A DNA stretch of 64,000 bases from Haemonchus contortus (GCA_000469685.2 LS997565.1:16365293-16429292), one strand, 5' to 3'; positions 51,137-63,698 are shown, counted from the stretch's first letter. A program made the numbers and translations. Notes: generated from the letters alone by a model not told the origin.

Positions 51137-51188
51137 CTAGAGGCAAAAAAAACTGATTTTTCAAACTGCTTCTGATCTGTCTGCTTAC

Positions 51189-51466
51189 ATCTGGAGTGGA
51201 GTGGACTCTGTTCTGGCATTTTGATCTTGAGATTGACAAAACTGCGAGGACGTGTTGATAAGGATGGAGAGAGACACAGACACTTTCTGAATAATCCTTT
51301 TCCTGATATGCCTTAGTCAGCCCTGCTATTACGATTTCGACAAGCATGTGGAAGCGGCTGCTCGAATAGAGAGTGCCACAACGTGGACGATTGCGCTGTT
51401 GCATGAAAAGGGAGAACTCGACAGTAATGGCTCGCTCAGTCTGCCTGTTGTCGGATGATCTGAACA
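51189..51466 (-). CDS. R2 candidate exon, 278 nt
   Basis: A continuous frame on the minus strand (FRSSDNRQTERAITVEF, FHMLVEIVIAGLTKAY, ending STPD) meets a good donor, GTAAGC, 52 nt before the next exon, in matching phase. The acceptor (GGAAAG) is weak, and the R1 counterpart is not conserved in the same frame. No domain recognised. It could instead be intronic. Confidence 0.4.
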
Positions 51467-51599
51467 CTTTCCATACGACTCATCGTTGTAAGAATTAGCA
51501 GAATACTAGCTAAGAGGAGCCATGCAAACGAGCAAAGTTTTGGAAGGAGCTCACTACAGTCGATCTTATCCACAATCCCTCAAGACTCACTGAACTATT

Positions 51600-52200
51600 G
51601 TGAGAGCATAGAAAATCTGCTCTCATCTCATTGAGAAAGACGTTCGGTATCCACGCAACTACTTCTCAAGACATAAGAATGGCTCGTGAACTCTACGACA
51701 GCCTTGACCAGGATTTTGATATACTACGAAAAAGTCATTGACCACGTCAACAGCGGACTTTGGTAGAGCTATACCATCTTGTAGCTATAACATCTTGTTC
51801 GACGTCACCTTTCATTTGGAATGGGAAGACCCGAAAGGGAAGGTCAGCAGTCGCTAACTACATCTCCCCGCTTTACTGGCGACATTGTTTTCGTACCACC
51901 GAACATTGAACAGGTGGAACGAATAGTTGCCGAATTCGACACGCTTGTGAAAAGACGGCATTGAACCTAACGAAGACCATGTCATGAGGAAAGGGAGGTA
52001 CCCGATGCTCATTTTGTGCTTTTACGCTGAACGATGTGAATATGTATACTTTGGCCATGGGTATCTGGGTCAACGTATCGAACGCCATAGATAGACATCT
52101 GAGCAGGAGGCAAGCACGGCACGGAGAGCTTTATAGTACGGGAGGGAGTGGTGAAGAAAACAAAGAACATCCGGCTCCAGAACATCACCGAATCATCAAT
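51600..52200 (+). mobile_element. RTE-like LINE fragment, degenerate
   Basis: Broken frames give DIVFVPPNIEQVERIVAEFDT (51885-51945), with the FADD motif lost, then VVKKTKNIRLQNI at 52148-52185. Both match the better copy at 55810-56140 (DDIGLITPNIEQAERML; VVKKTKNMRLRAH). Lies in an R2 intron. Confidence 0.65.
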
Positions 52201-52347
52201 CAATAACATACCTCCTGTTTTATACCCATATTTTTCCGGAGAGATATCCGTTTTAGATTTTCGTTCCCATATACCATTAAGCTGTATTTATATTCTGAAT
52301 GTTGCGAACATCATGTTTATAAAGGAGTCGCACTCAAAGTTGCATAC

Positions 52348-52453
52348 CACAAAAATCATTATTTGCATGCAAGTTCATTACAGAAGCGAGTGGTATTGAC
52401 TCGAGCTTGTCGAGATTAGCCATAATTATGCAGCCTGTGAAGTTCCATATTTG
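52348..52453 (-). CDS. R2 exon of 106 nt
   Basis: The acceptor CTTTTTTCAG and donor GTATGC bound 106 nt, phase 0 in and 1 out, with NFTGCIIMANLDKLESIPL. It matches R1 exon 3373-3478 in length, phase and sequence. NFT is a potential glycosylation site. The flanking intron is also partly alignable between the two loci (CTGTATTTATA), confirming duplication. Confidence 0.75.
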
Positions 52454-52629
52454 CTGAAAAAAGTTGTGCTATGCTCACAAGAGTTGTATTTTGGCAGTTT
52501 GGCATGTGAAGCGGAAGATGGCGGGATGGCCAATAAAAGGATCTTGTCAAGCACAAGCAAAAGCCACCTCGTTTCTTATTTCCTATCTGAAACATTCTGC
52601 ATGTTCCATACTAAAGTTAGCAGGCAGTA

Positions 52630-52662
52630 TGTAGTAGTAGTAGTAGTAGTAGTAGTAGCAGT
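52630..52662 (+). repeat. (TAG)n microsatellite
   Basis: About ten TAG/AGT units. No other feature. Confidence 0.9.
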
Positions 52663-52787
52663 ATAGGTAGGATAGTCGAAAAGGATAGTAAAAAGTGAGC
52701 GATAGAGATAATGGCAGGTCATCATATATACATGCCACCAAGGGTAGCAAATTATGGTTCATCCTCTGATAAAAGATTACGACTACT

Positions 52788-52856
52788 GTGACTGGCAAAG
52801 AGACCATTGGCAAGGCTACTGTGACTGGCAAAGAGACCATTGGCAAGGCCACTGCC
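52788..52856 (+). repeat. 36-bp tandem duplication
   Basis: CTACTGTGACTGGCAAAGAG with ACCATTGGCAAGG is repeated twice in a row and nearly identical. Confidence 0.85.
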
Positions 52857-52900
52857 GATCGAGTTTTAAGTGAAGATCAATGTCCAACGAGACGGAAGGA

Positions 52901-53852
52901 TCCTTACTATATATAAAAAGCTCGCGTCTGTCTTTCTGTTTGTTTGTTTGTTTGCACGGAAATTCATAACTCCTGTCTACGTGAATCTGGAGCGTCCAAA
53001 TTTGGTAAGAGTACAGGGAGCAGGATGGGAACATTTATGGCCGACGGCTGGATCGGACCGCGTCCACAGGAAGCGGGGTTTGCGCGAATATTTCAATTTG
53101 GCTCTAAGGAATTAAAACTCTGTAGGAGAACAGGCGGCAGCACGCGAACACTTATGTTGGGCAGTAGAGTCGCACGGCCGCGCCCACAGGGGACGTAAAT
53201 AAATGTCTGGCGCAAAAACTCCTGATCTCGTGGACTTGGAGAGCAATATCAATAGGAGTAGAGGGGCAGGGAACACTGACGATAGAAGAGGTCTCAGAGA
53301 ACAACATCCAATCACCACTGATATCCTAGCGCCTTTATTATTTTCGACATACCTTTGATTCTCTGATATCTATCATTCGACAAGAAGAGTAAGTGTACTG
53401 ATAGGGTTCGATTATGAAATTTGGTTCACTTTTCGCTTACGACCGCTACTCAGCGAACTTTGCGATTCAACGAAGGGTTACGGTTCCTCTCTGCTTTGAT
53501 ATAATTCACGACAGAACTGAACCGACCGCTAATAATCTGGGAGCCTCTATTAATGATATACCCTTAGAGAAAAAGTTTCATTGATAACAGCCACCTATTT
53601 TTGCGTTTTGCTTCTCCTTGAGGTATGAAGAGTCACCAAGCCTCTGTTCAAGAGACTTTGCTCATGAAACTGTTAGCAGCGATAGAATGAGCTCCTTTGA
53701 CCTTTCTACGGAGTAAAGTTCTGTGAGCCAATCATTAAAGTGACTTCTATGCCGAGTGCTGCTTTTGACTACATATTCGCAGCACTGCGTATCCAGATCT
53801 GTTGATTGACTAATTAATGTGACGAGCGCGTGACCGTGCATAGCCCAACTGG
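52901..53852 (+). mobile_element. Helitron-like non-autonomous element, copy F, both ends present
   Basis: It starts A|TCCTTACTATATATAAAAAG at 52901, then a GTTT microsatellite (52935-52955), minisatellite units (52960-53210) and a unique part (53440-53590) homologous to copy C. The 3' end is CGTGCATAGCCCAACTGG|T at 53852. Flanks are A and T. No protein. Confidence 0.65.
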
Positions 53853-53884
53853 TTAATTTCATGTTGTTTGGCTATTGTTAAGAA

Positions 53885-56640
53885 TATAGATAACAGACTA
53901 CGGATCTCCTTCACTGCGTTCTCTACTAAAGGTCCCCAGCCGGTTAATGACGAGGCTACGTAGGGCGTTCCCAGGTGGCCGATAGGGGAATAAATCGCCG
54001 ACCAAAAGCCACCGGTACTTGCTCAGAGACGCAGGTGGATTCAGGGGATGGACTCCTTGATTCTGCTGTGCCGGGTCGATATACACTCAGTTCCTCGCAG
54101 GCGATCCACGCATACGTGCGTGTAGAGTCTGTGGGTGCAGTTGGTATCCTGCCCATCGACTCGGCCAAAAGCTTGCATTCGAGTGAGGAACAAGTAACGC
54201 TAAGCGTCGCTCGCTGCACGCTGTATTTGAGACTGGAGAAGAACTGTTCCTTGAACATGCGACAGCAGAGGCGTAGGTGTCCTCGTCAATACGCACTTGG
54301 CCATGAACATCGATTCGTACGAAAGCCTAACAACCCGAATCGGATGTTTGCGATTAAGAAGATGTGGCTCAACCCCAGCTCTAACCACCTTCCTTGCCTA
54401 CGCACCAACATCGAGCTACGAGGAAGAGGAGTTGTAAGCGTTTTATATGGATCTGGAGAGGCTCTACAGAGAAGACCATATTTTCTTCAAGGTCATCGTC
54501 GGTGATTTTAACGCCAAGATTGGCCCCAGAAGAACGGCTGAAGCGCCTCACATCGGGACTCGTGGAATGGAATGGAATGAGCAGGATGAAAGGCTGTCCG
54601 AGTTTATCATGTCAACCCACACCATCCATGGTAACTCGCAGTTCCAAAAACCCTCTCATTTGCGATGAACATGGGAGTCACCTGGTGGACAGTTGCATAA
54701 TGAAATAGACCACATCATCTTCAATCGGAGGTTTTGCATGACTGATGTCGCTGTTGTTCCGAAGTTCTACACGGGATTGGACCATCGTCTCCTTCGCGCT
54801 AGATTCTGCTTCTCAGTGATCGGAGAGAGAGTCATGAAGTTTAGGAAACGAAGCCCCAAAACCTCTATCAACTGGGACCACTTCGATTCCCCTGCGAGTG
54901 AATGGGATGATTCCGTTATCGACAACATCGGCGAAGAATATAACCGGCTCGTCGAACATCTTCACGATAGCGCTAAGAAAGCAGAGGGTCTACAACTAGC
55001 CATGAAACGACTCTCTTCGAAGACTCTCGAGCTGATACGCCAGGGTGGAATCGCGCGAGCTACTGGCAATCACCAACAAACTTGCGAAACTATGCAGAGA
55101 AGCGATAAAGGAAGATCTGAAAGAGAGAAGAGCAGCGGTTATGGACGAGGCCGCCGAGGCCGGAAAGAGCATTCGCAAAGCCCGACGGATCTTCGCCAAT
55201 TACAAGACCAAGATGACTTCCCTTCATCGTCCTGATGGAACAATTACTGCATCTCGAAGGGCAATGGAGAAGGTCATCTACGACTTCAACTCGGATCTCT
55301 CTGACAGCCACCTGCCTACCCACCATCTTAGGCAAGACGAATATATCGCTCCTTCCGTTCTCCCTTCAAATACGACATGCCATCACGTCGATGAGGAACT
55401 GTACGGCGCCCGGTCCCGATGGGATCGAACGAGAACATCTGAAGAGTTTTCCACCAGTTATCGTCAGAACTCTGGCTAGGCTCTTCACGCGGTACCTGTC
55501 GGAATGCAAAGTGCCCACGTCGTGGAAAACTAGCGAGACTGTGTTGCTGTTCAAAAAGGGAGATCCAGACAGTAATGGCAATTATCGCCCATTCTGCCTG
55601 CTGTCTGTAATCTATAAGCTTTTCACTCGCGTCAAGCCTTTGACACTGTCTATAAGGAAGTCATTGTCAACGTGAAGAGAGGCTTCCGGCAGCGCGATAC
55701 CATTTCGCCCAAACTTTTCAGTGCCGTCCTCGAGAATATCATGCGCAATTTGGAATGGGAAGACTTGGGAGTAAAGGTCGACGACGGCCGCTATCTACAT
55801 CACCTCCGCTTTGCAGACGACATCGGGCTCATAACACCGAACATCGAGCAGGCGGAACGAATGCTGGCCGACTTTGTAAATGCTTGTGGAAAGATCGGAT
55901 TGAGACTGAACTTAACGAAGACGATGTTCACAAAAAACGGATTGGTATCTGATGCTCTCCTCACGCCAAACGGAAAGAATATCTCCGAATGCTCTAGCTA
56001 CGTGTATCTAGGTCGGGAAGTCAACATGATGAACGACCTAGCTCCGGAGCTGTGCAGAAGGAAACGCGCTGCGTGGGGAGCATTTACGAGTATCGAGGTA
56101 GTAGTGAAGAAGACCAAGAACATGCGACTCCGCGCTCACCTTTTCGCCACTGCTGTTGTTCCTGCTTTGACGTACGCCTCAGAGACTTGGACTCTACGAA
56201 AGCAGGTGAGCATGCTGTCAGCGTTACTCAACGCGCTTCGGAAAGGACGATGCTTGGAATTTCCCTGTACACGCAAGTGCAGAAGGGAATCCGGAGTTCC
56301 GAGCTCCGTCGACGAACGAAGATCAGGGATGCCGTTGACTACGCCAAGAAATCGAAGATCAGGTGGGCGGACACGTTATGCGATACAGTGATGACCGTTG
56401 GACAAGGGCGGTTACTGACTGGATCCCTCAGGACATCAAACGAACTCCAGGAAGGCCGCCAACGAGATGGTCAGACTTATTCACGAAAGCTCTGAACGAA
56501 AGGAATGTTGACCCGCGTGTTCCTGGAGCGATTCATTGGACCACTCTGGCTCGTGACAGGGACGATTGGAGACGTTACTGCTCGAGGAAATCGAGGATCA
56601 ACGGGACGACAGGTGATACAGGTGATAGATAATAGAACAA
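53885..56640 (+). mobile_element. RTE-like LINE with internal deletion
   Basis: It begins about 30 bp after the end of copy F. Endonuclease C-terminal part (MDLERLYREDHIFFKVIVGDF, with DFNAKIG) at 54447, then NEIDHIIFNRRF and DHRLLRARF at 54693. Then the linker and RT start (CTAPGPDGIEREHLKS, GNYRPFCLLSVIYKLFTR) at 55235-55640. The fingers/palm segment, including the first catalytic Asp, is missing at about 55640, where the frame goes straight to AFDTV-like and VKRGFRQRDTISPK. RFADDIGL is present at 55810. The 3' domain ([40 protein letters not shown]) runs to 56632. Inactive. Confidence 0.8.
55672..56391 (+). pseudogene. RTE reverse transcriptase, palm to C-terminal domain
   Basis: 239 open codons: MKRGFRQRDTISPKLFSAVL, RFADDIGLITPNIEQAERML with the catalytic DD, NLTKTMFTKNGLVSDAL and YVYLGREVNMMNDLAPEL. 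The frame then shifts; the last part ([19 protein letters not shown] and [10 protein letters not shown]) continues in other frames at 56052-56632. The best preserved LINE stretch in the window. Confidence 0.75.
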
Positions 56641-57419
56641 GCTTTTGTAGGCGTGAGTGATAAGCTTAGGAGGCTAATGCAGTATCATTCAGATAGAAAT
56701 CAGTGGCAGGTGAAAATATAGGGGGGCACCCATCACAAGGATAGTATATCAGAAGAAGAAATAAACTCAGTGTTACATGTTAATAATTGTCATACTATTA
56801 GAGGAGCTTAGGACTTTCTGCGTGAGCGCCTCGCCTTGTAGCGGGCTGTGGCCTTACGTATGCTGGTAGGCGTTCGATTTCCTGTGTGAACTTTGTGAAT
56901 TTTTATAGAGCACCTACTTTTTTTTATCTTGAGCAATGATGAAGTCGGTTGATGCCGTCGTTGCTCGCAGTCGAGTAGCTTCTAACAGACGCTGACTTCA
57001 CTGCATGCTCATGCTCAGTTAAGAAGTGTGCGATTTGCAGAGTTTTGCTTTGGAAGTGACTATTGCGTTAAATGTCGTGGAAGATGGATGTCGGGGAACA
57101 AAGAGTCTCTTCCATTTCTCGAGATTCTGAAGAGAATTGCTCTGACGGGAGATCAGAACAGTGCCGGTATGTGAGGACAGTGGACGTTCGCTTCCACAAA
57201 ATTCGTTGAAGCAAATCTTTTTTCGGAGGAATTGATCGCGTCATTCGTGGTAAGTAACATCACTGCTTCCAATCAGTTTCCATATCTCATTCCAAGCCTG
57301 ACTGTTGAAGCGCGCAGCTTTGCAGTGGTGAAGCATCATACTTTGGTAGTCTTATCGATGGCACACCATTTGCTCGACGATAACTTGCTTCGAACCATCA
57401 CATCAACACCGATCAGCTA
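56641..57419. other. LINE 3' end and spacer
   Basis: GATAGATAATAG-type tail near 56630 may mark the LINE 3' end. No gene recognised in the rest. Confidence 0.4.
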
Positions 57420-58879
57420 ACCAGGGAAGGATCCCAAGTCGAAGTGGCCATTTGAAATGAGACCTACACTGCTGGACGTGTTTTTGGATGCTGAGTTCGA
57501 ATCTGCTTTTCAAATTTGCCGAGCGCTTCTGTGAACGGAGTTATGAGGGTGGTTTTAGGGAGCTTAACATAAGAAAACTTAAATTACATGGATGCGCCTT
57601 TCTCCTGAACGGCGACTTGGTGTGGTGGTAAGCGTGACGCTTCATGTGCGAGAGACTAGGGTTCGAGTTTTGTGGAGGATGGAATTTTTGCATTATATGG
57701 AATTTTTCCCTTAAGGACCACAAACTAGTGTCATGGTGATTTTATCACGTTCTATGAAGTTTTGATGCTTTGCTGATGCCTTCTCCTACCTACCTACCTG
57801 TTACCGAGTAGGAAATTCTTCGGTGCGCAAAACTTGGAGCTCCGGGCGAGAACAAGGCATATGAAGAGCAATGATGATGCTAAAGTCCGTGTTGGTGCTA
57901 GATTGGGTACGATGGTACGTAACAGCTCCGTACCCACTAACACCGGCACCGTTGACAATGAACTCGTGGATATCATTCACAGACCAGAAAGCTATTCAGT
58001 GCGTCTTACCTCCAAAAAAGCAGGTGAAGGGAATTGCACTCTTTTCGAGGCTTCCAGGAGGCTAATACAGCCAACAGAAGCCTCTTTAGACCATTCTTTT
58101 AGAAACATGTTTAAACTCACCACCTCATATGTAATAGCTCATGATCTCAACTTTTGCGTGTACACACGAAACCCCATTTCCGCCTACTATCGCTTGTCTA
58201 CTTTTAGTTCCGCGCTGTTAGATCTAGGAAATTCCTCTTTTAATCATGGTATGGCGCCGGCTACTTGAATACTCACCCGGGTAATTTTGGGACGCCTACA
58301 CAATTCTGTATCCCTCCCGATTCGGGGTTAGCAACTGTGAAGCAATGGGCTGAGACGAGTTCTTTTTCATCCCTTGCTTCCATTGTGAGAAGTTCTTTGT
58401 TACAAGCATTTCGTGTGGAGTATCACATTTGATCATTCAAGTGGCAAAAATTATCCTTCTGTGAATATAGAGTGAGGGGGCATGCGAGTAAAACTGAAGT
58501 ATTACTTTATGTGAATAAATATCAGCAAAAGCATGAAAAGGTCATAAAACTTGGTAAAATCACGATGAGAGCATTTTCTAGTTCTTAAGGGAAGAATTCT
58601 ATATAGTGCAAAAATTCCGTCCTCCACAAAACCCAAACCCTTGTCTCCCGCACATGAAGCGTCACGCTTACCACCACACCAAACCGCCACTGAGAAGAAA
58701 GACGCATCCATGTAATTTAAGTTTTCTTATATTAAGCTCCCTGAAACTACCCTCATAACTCCGTTCACAGAAGCGCTCGGCAAATTTGAAAAGCAGATTC
58801 GAACTCAGCATACAAAAACACGTCCAGCAGTGTAGGTCTCATTTCGAATGGCCACTTCAAATTGGGATCCTTCCCTGGT
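57420..58879. mobile_element. Element with about 300-bp inverted arms carrying tRNA-like heads
   Basis: 57420-57718 and 58581-58879 are reverse complements over about 300 bp with few differences (ACCAGGGAAGGATCCC at one tip, GGGATCCTTCCCTGGT at the other). Each arm has TGGTGTGGTGGTAAGCG and GGGTTCGAGT, an A-box/B-box pair of RNA polymerase III type. The 860-bp centre has one 144-codon ORF (57834-58268) without a recognised domain. It could be a DNA transposon with long inverted repeats or two opposed SINEs that trapped a segment. Confidence 0.6.
57834..58268 (+). CDS. Hypothetical ORF between the inverted arms
   Basis: 144 codons from an ATT- or ATG-type start region, containing VRVGARLGTMVRNSSVP and LTTSYVIAHDLNFCVYTR. 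I do not recognise it and there are no splice signals or homologues in the window. It may be chance. Confidence 0.2.
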   Translation: MELRARTRHMKSNDDAKVRVGARLGTMVRNSSVPTNTGTVDNELVDIIHRPESYSVRLTSKKAGEGNCTLFEASRRLIQPTEASLDHSFRNMFKLTTSYVIAHDLNFCVYTRNPISAYYRLSTFSSALLDLGNSSFNHGMAPAT

Positions 58880-60055
58880 AAGTATTGATCTATCAGCAAT
58901 GTCCTTCCCTGCTATCGCATCTCGCATCTTGCATCCTCCAGGCCTACTTCAGTGCGATAGCGAGCAACATGCTTTCAAACTCGAGTGGCAGATTTTTCCA
59001 AACTCCCGGACATCCTAATAGCACTGTAACGGAACGAAGAGGGTTTGGGCGCCGACCATGTGTGCGCTTTTATTTGGCTTTATTTAAGGGAACGTAGTTT
59101 TTCAAATAACCCTAAGAGGGATTAGCACCTGGAAGGGGGGGGGGGGGGATGATCACCTCGTAAGAAATGGAAGAACAACAGGAGAAAAACTCGCCCACCG
59201 CGGTGCATCTTCCCTCCTGAAGCTTAGATAAAAATTCGCATGTCCCTGGTGTCATACCGTATAACCGTATCATTGTGTTCATTTGAGTTCATTCTTTGAT
59301 ATACTAACCTTCCTCGTGATAGGAACCTCCATTTTCACCTCACTGGCATATTCCAGGGTGATCCAGAGCATATCAACCAATGACTTCATTCTGTGACGCT
59401 TTGTTGACATAGCCAATTTTCCAGCGAAACTGCGCTGGTGGATCGGTGACTGTGGTTTTTCCCCTGATTGAATTCGCTAGTGTTGTATGTTTCAATTCTA
59501 CGCGCTCCTTTGTAAGTGGGTTTTTTTTAATATCATAGCATTAAGTAATGAAACTATACTTTTATAAAAAAAACCTATGCTCGGGCTACAGTGCTGTTCT
59601 AATGCCCTCAGCGGCGGCTCCAAGGCCGACGCGGCATACGATCCCTGCTCACCACCGTATGACGCGAGAGCGTCACATTTTGGCGCAAAGCGTCGAGCAT
59701 CAACGATCCACGCTGCTCCAAGTGCTATTGGCGCTGCACTCTGAAACACCCTATCCTTCCAAAAAGACGCGCACCCGCCCGATCACCATTAACCTTGGAG
59801 TCATCTGATGATTCAGAACATTTCGATGCGACAAGGAAGGCCAATGATAATGAACGAAGCCCAATAATGGTGTTATTCTTACTGACAACATCTGTGATTA
59901 CCATTCGAAGCTTAGCCTACTTGTATATCTTCAATATATGATTTTTGCCGAGATGAAGAGCAACAGATCAGGTCTTCTAATGACAAATGTAAGCATTGGC
60001 ACACGCTGGGAATCATTTTCATCGCTCCGTTCATGCTAAGCCCCTTCTTTTTAGA
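58880..60055. other. Intron of R2
   Basis: Poly-G run at 59140-59150 and a GC-rich block at 59585-59780. 59855-59900 resembles part of Helitron-like copy C (AATGGTGTTATT). No gene seen. Confidence 0.35.
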
Positions 60056-61246
60056 CAAGTCGGATCGCTCGGCTGAAGCAGAGCTTCTCTCCTTCTTCGG
60101 CAAAGCTGTAGGAATCGGCTGACCCCCCACCCCCCACTCCTTTGAAACAAATAATATTTTCCTATACACGAAGTTTGGAACAGAATTGAGAGGGCAGTGC
60201 AAATGGTATTCATTGTACGTAGGTGCTTGCGCCTTTAAGTGGGAGTTTCGATCTTTTGCTCTCTTCCTCTGAAGAAACTACCCAATAAAGAATCAATGAG
60301 CTGACCAAAGCCTTGCGTGGTGCCCGCAATTGTTTCGAGTAATGATAACACCATTATCAGCTGTTATCAATGAACCTTTTTCTTCACAGAGATATCATAG
60401 TCAAGAATACCAGGTAACTGGCAGCCGATTAAGTTTTGTGATATGATGAAAATGATATCGAACGAAGTAAGGGGATTATCCTTCTTGGCGCCACAAACCT
60501 TGTTCAGTAGCGGTCGTAATCTAATAGCAAGAAATGAATAAATCCTCATCTGCTTATCGTAGTGCCGCAAACGGGTCCCTATCTTTGCACTTACCACCCA
60601 CTTTTCTAACCCTACTCTACCATTCTGTCTTGTCCAATGAAACATACTGAACCGCCAAAGCTATATTACATCGTAATTCCGAAGACGTTGGAATTTCGAT
60701 TGGTAGGTGGTCTATCTAAGGTTCCTTACATTTTATCAGTTATTATCATTTCGTGTCACCGAGTACCTACGATCCCGATATTTTCTACATCATTTATAAA
60801 AATGCCGAGGTTCCACCGTGAATACAAAAAGTGTCATCTCACAGAATTTGAACACTCTAGGTCCACGTAAACGGGCTTTATGAACTTGCGGCTCAAATTT
60901 TCTACCGCGCACCCCCGCTCCATGCAGACGGACTCCGTTCCTGCTACCCATCACAAGTGTCCCCATTCTGCCTGCTGTGCCCTTACCGAGTTTCAATGCT
61001 CTAGGCCCTGGTAGACACGGCTCATGAATTTGCCGTCAAAACTACTGTCGCGCTCCCCCCCCCCCCTCCTGTGGGCGGAGTCTGGCACTTCTACTTGCCA
61101 TAAATATTCCAACCCTACCCCCGTACTCCTACCAAAATTGATTACTCTAGGTCCACGGGAACAGGAATTATGAGTTTCCGGTCATACACACACAGCGACA
61201 CACACACACATACATAAACACACTTAGCGAATTATATATAGTAGGA
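60056..61246 (-). mobile_element. Helitron-like non-autonomous element, copy G, both ends present
   Basis: On the minus strand it starts A|TCCTACTATATATAATTCGC at 61246, then TG-rich microsatellite (61185-61225) and minisatellite units (60830-61170). The interior 60540-60790 has GTCACCGAGTACCTACGATC, the exact complement of a stretch of copy C. The 3' end is GATCCGACTTG|T at 60056 behind a hairpin, CTTG instead of CTGG. Confidence 0.6.
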
Positions 61247-62078
61247 TTCTGTGTTAAAGTTGTAGCGCCTGTGAGTTTCGAAATCTCCTAAGGAAATTTT
61301 TCAGCATATATGTGTCATTTGCTCTAAAAAGAGGTGGAGAAGAGTAGAGAGAGCAGCAGAAATTACACGTTTGTCTTTTTCTTACAAATTACAAGTTACA
61401 AGTAAGTAGGGTAGATCACAGTAAGCAGAGCGATCCGGGTGATCAGAGTGTCATTGGAGGATGAATGGGTTTCGAATCATTGGAAAAATCTTTCAGCTGG
61501 CGTCCATTGTCCTTTGTCTAAGTTGTATTCAGGGATGACATGACATGACATCTGCTTTCGCAGAATGTTTAACAGTGCACCTTCACACGGGTTGTAGTTA
61601 GGCTCGAAATCAACTTTACTGCACGAACAAAGTAGACTTGGGTAGCAAATTAGAACCGAGTTCACTTCAGAAAGAGGAACCCTTGAAATTTTGGGCTTTT
61701 TGCTGCTTTCAGCTGTATTCTGCTAGCGGCAATCATACAAAAGTTAGAGGCTTTTGATGCGAAGGATCGACTCAAACATCATTGAAGCCATCGGGAAGGT
61801 TCAGCATGAAAAACTTCGAGGCTGCATACAGTCCTTTATAGTTCTTACTAGGAAGTTCATAACATACAGGTGTCCGATCAACTAAAGAGGGTGATAGATC
61901 TCACGTAAAAGCTAGGTATTCTCTCATTGCTCCCAGTCATTCTTCCGTATATATAGAAACAGTCGGCGCTATAAAATCGGAAATATCCAGTCTCTCCCTT
62001 GTAAAAGCATTCTGTAAAAGAATTGCAGAGCTATCAGCAAGTGTTAATAGAAACTCTAGACGATTATTTCAAGCTTAC
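61247..62078. other. Intron of R2 with a candidate exon
   Basis: 61480-61630 on the minus strand is open and reads KVDFEPNYNPCEGALLNILR, MSCHVIPEYNLDKGQWTP before a stop. The Cys spacing looks extracellular, but the upstream acceptor phase does not fit exon 2, so it is not called as R2. It could be the end of another gene. Confidence 0.3.
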
Positions 62079-62129
62079 CTCTGGTCTGCTCATTTATTGG
62101 ATCCGCCTCGCTAACTGAATACTTGGAAG
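62079..62129 (-). CDS. R2 exon 2 (short, after signal peptide)
   Basis: The acceptor GATTTTCAG and donor GTAAGC bound 51 nt, phases 1 and 1: SKYSVSEADPINEQTR. It matches R1 exon 2 (NESYPINERTR). The intron to exon 1 is 59 nt. This would be the start of the mature protein. Confidence 0.65.
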
Positions 62130-62188
62130 CTGAAAATCGATCCTAGTCTTCGACAATAAATTAGACTCGTCTACTTTTTCTTTCTTAC

Positions 62189-62276
62189 CTGCTGTTGAAG
62201 TTATGATTTTCACTGCGATCAGAATCAAGATGGCAGCTATTCTTTCCAGATGAGAGTCTTCGGTCCCATGAGTCAT
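62189..62276 (-). CDS. R2 exon 1, signal peptide
   Basis: ATG at 62276 opens 29 codons: MTHGTEDSHLER, hydrophobic IAAILILIAVKII, then TSTA, ending phase 1 at donor GTAAGAAAG. This is a signal peptide with a somewhat long N-region. The frame continues correctly into exon 2. R1 and R2 share the same design, so secretion or membrane insertion is conserved. Confidence 0.65.
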
Positions 62277-63698
62277 CCTTCGACGATAGCGAAGAAGCAG
62301 CAGCTATTGAGTGGTTCACTAGTGGTAGGTATGAAAGTGAACCACACTAGCATCTTTCCCTTGTTTATTGCTTTCCAGCTTTTCATATCTAACAGTGTTG
62401 GGTTACATAACATCCTTATTCAATAATCTGCTGATTGTGTCTACGGAACGTCTAGGATGCTATGTGATTGTAGTGCTCGACCGAAACTTCGTGGATTCTC
62501 CACATTACTGCAAGTGAAGAACACCTGAATTCGGAAACGTAATAGTAGGTGGTTAAGGTCACTGATGGCAGATAATTCGGAACGATGTGAGGTATTAAAA
62601 ACTGGGATTGACCTAGAAGGCAGGATTCGTTTCACATTTCGCATTCCTGGTGAATCTTGATACTCGTTTATAGTACGCGTTAGCCCACATATCTACCTTG
62701 GTGCTCTCAATTCGTCGGATTTCGGAGAGAGGCGGAGCCTTGTAGACCTCCACCAACCGTTCAGTCTTTGCAAGCATTTGGTTAGTCCCTTTCCGCGATC
62801 GCCCTTGTTTCAACATTTCCCACATGACAGTCTCTCGAATCGCGATGCGTAGACAGGTCAACAGAAACCTCAGAACGGTAGACTTGTTTCACATATGCCC
62901 TATTTTCCGAGTAGAGTTGCTTGGGAAGCATTACGCTACGGAACCTGCAGAAACACTAGAAAAGTGAGTGCTGACTTGATTGTGTGTTCCACTCCGATGA
63001 GAGGAGTCTATCCCGAGTAAGCACATGGTATCCAGATAGAATTCGAAAGCTTTGTAAGCTATTGACGTGAAGAAGTTGGAGAGAAAAACGAATGCTGTGC
63101 GCCACTTGAGCGCGGCACGAGCTTCGCCACACTTGTTTCTGACTCAAAGGTGTTGAGCGTGGAAGAAATATTGAGATCCCGAAGAATACATAAATTTCAC
63201 ACTACGAATGCTGAAGCCGATGAAAAGGGTTAGATAGCCTCTCGCAGCCCTTTTCCCTCTTCCATGATGGTTTGAGCTGGTATATCTACAATCAGAGCGA
63301 TAATTGTTCATTTATTTATTATTTATTCAATTGTGCACTCAGTGGTGCGCTACAACAGGGCAGAGGCTTTTAGTTTAGACAATTATGTTTAGACGAAAAA
63401 CAAACAACAATCAAACGCTAGTTCGTATAATAACTGCAAAAAAAGGAAAGAAAAAAGAGTTGTGCTCGCAGCATTCAGGCCTGCCGTACACAAAAAGGAC
63501 GATCCAAGAAGCTCAGCACAGGTCTAATAACTGCCCTATGTCAGGGGATCAAAAAAGGCAGTGACTACCTACAGATAGTTGTTTGACTCAATACTAAATG
63601 ACGTCTATAGAAGTGCAGGTCAGTCTGGGCGACGCAACCAAGGTTGTACCCGGGCGGACTAAAGTAGGTGCCTATTTAATCTAAACACGAGTCCAGGG
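62277..63698. other. Upstream region of R2
   Basis: Short minus-strand ORFs (62441-63147) with no recognised domain. Presumably holds the R2 promoter. AT-rich, with ATTTATT repeats near 63310. Confidence 0.4.
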
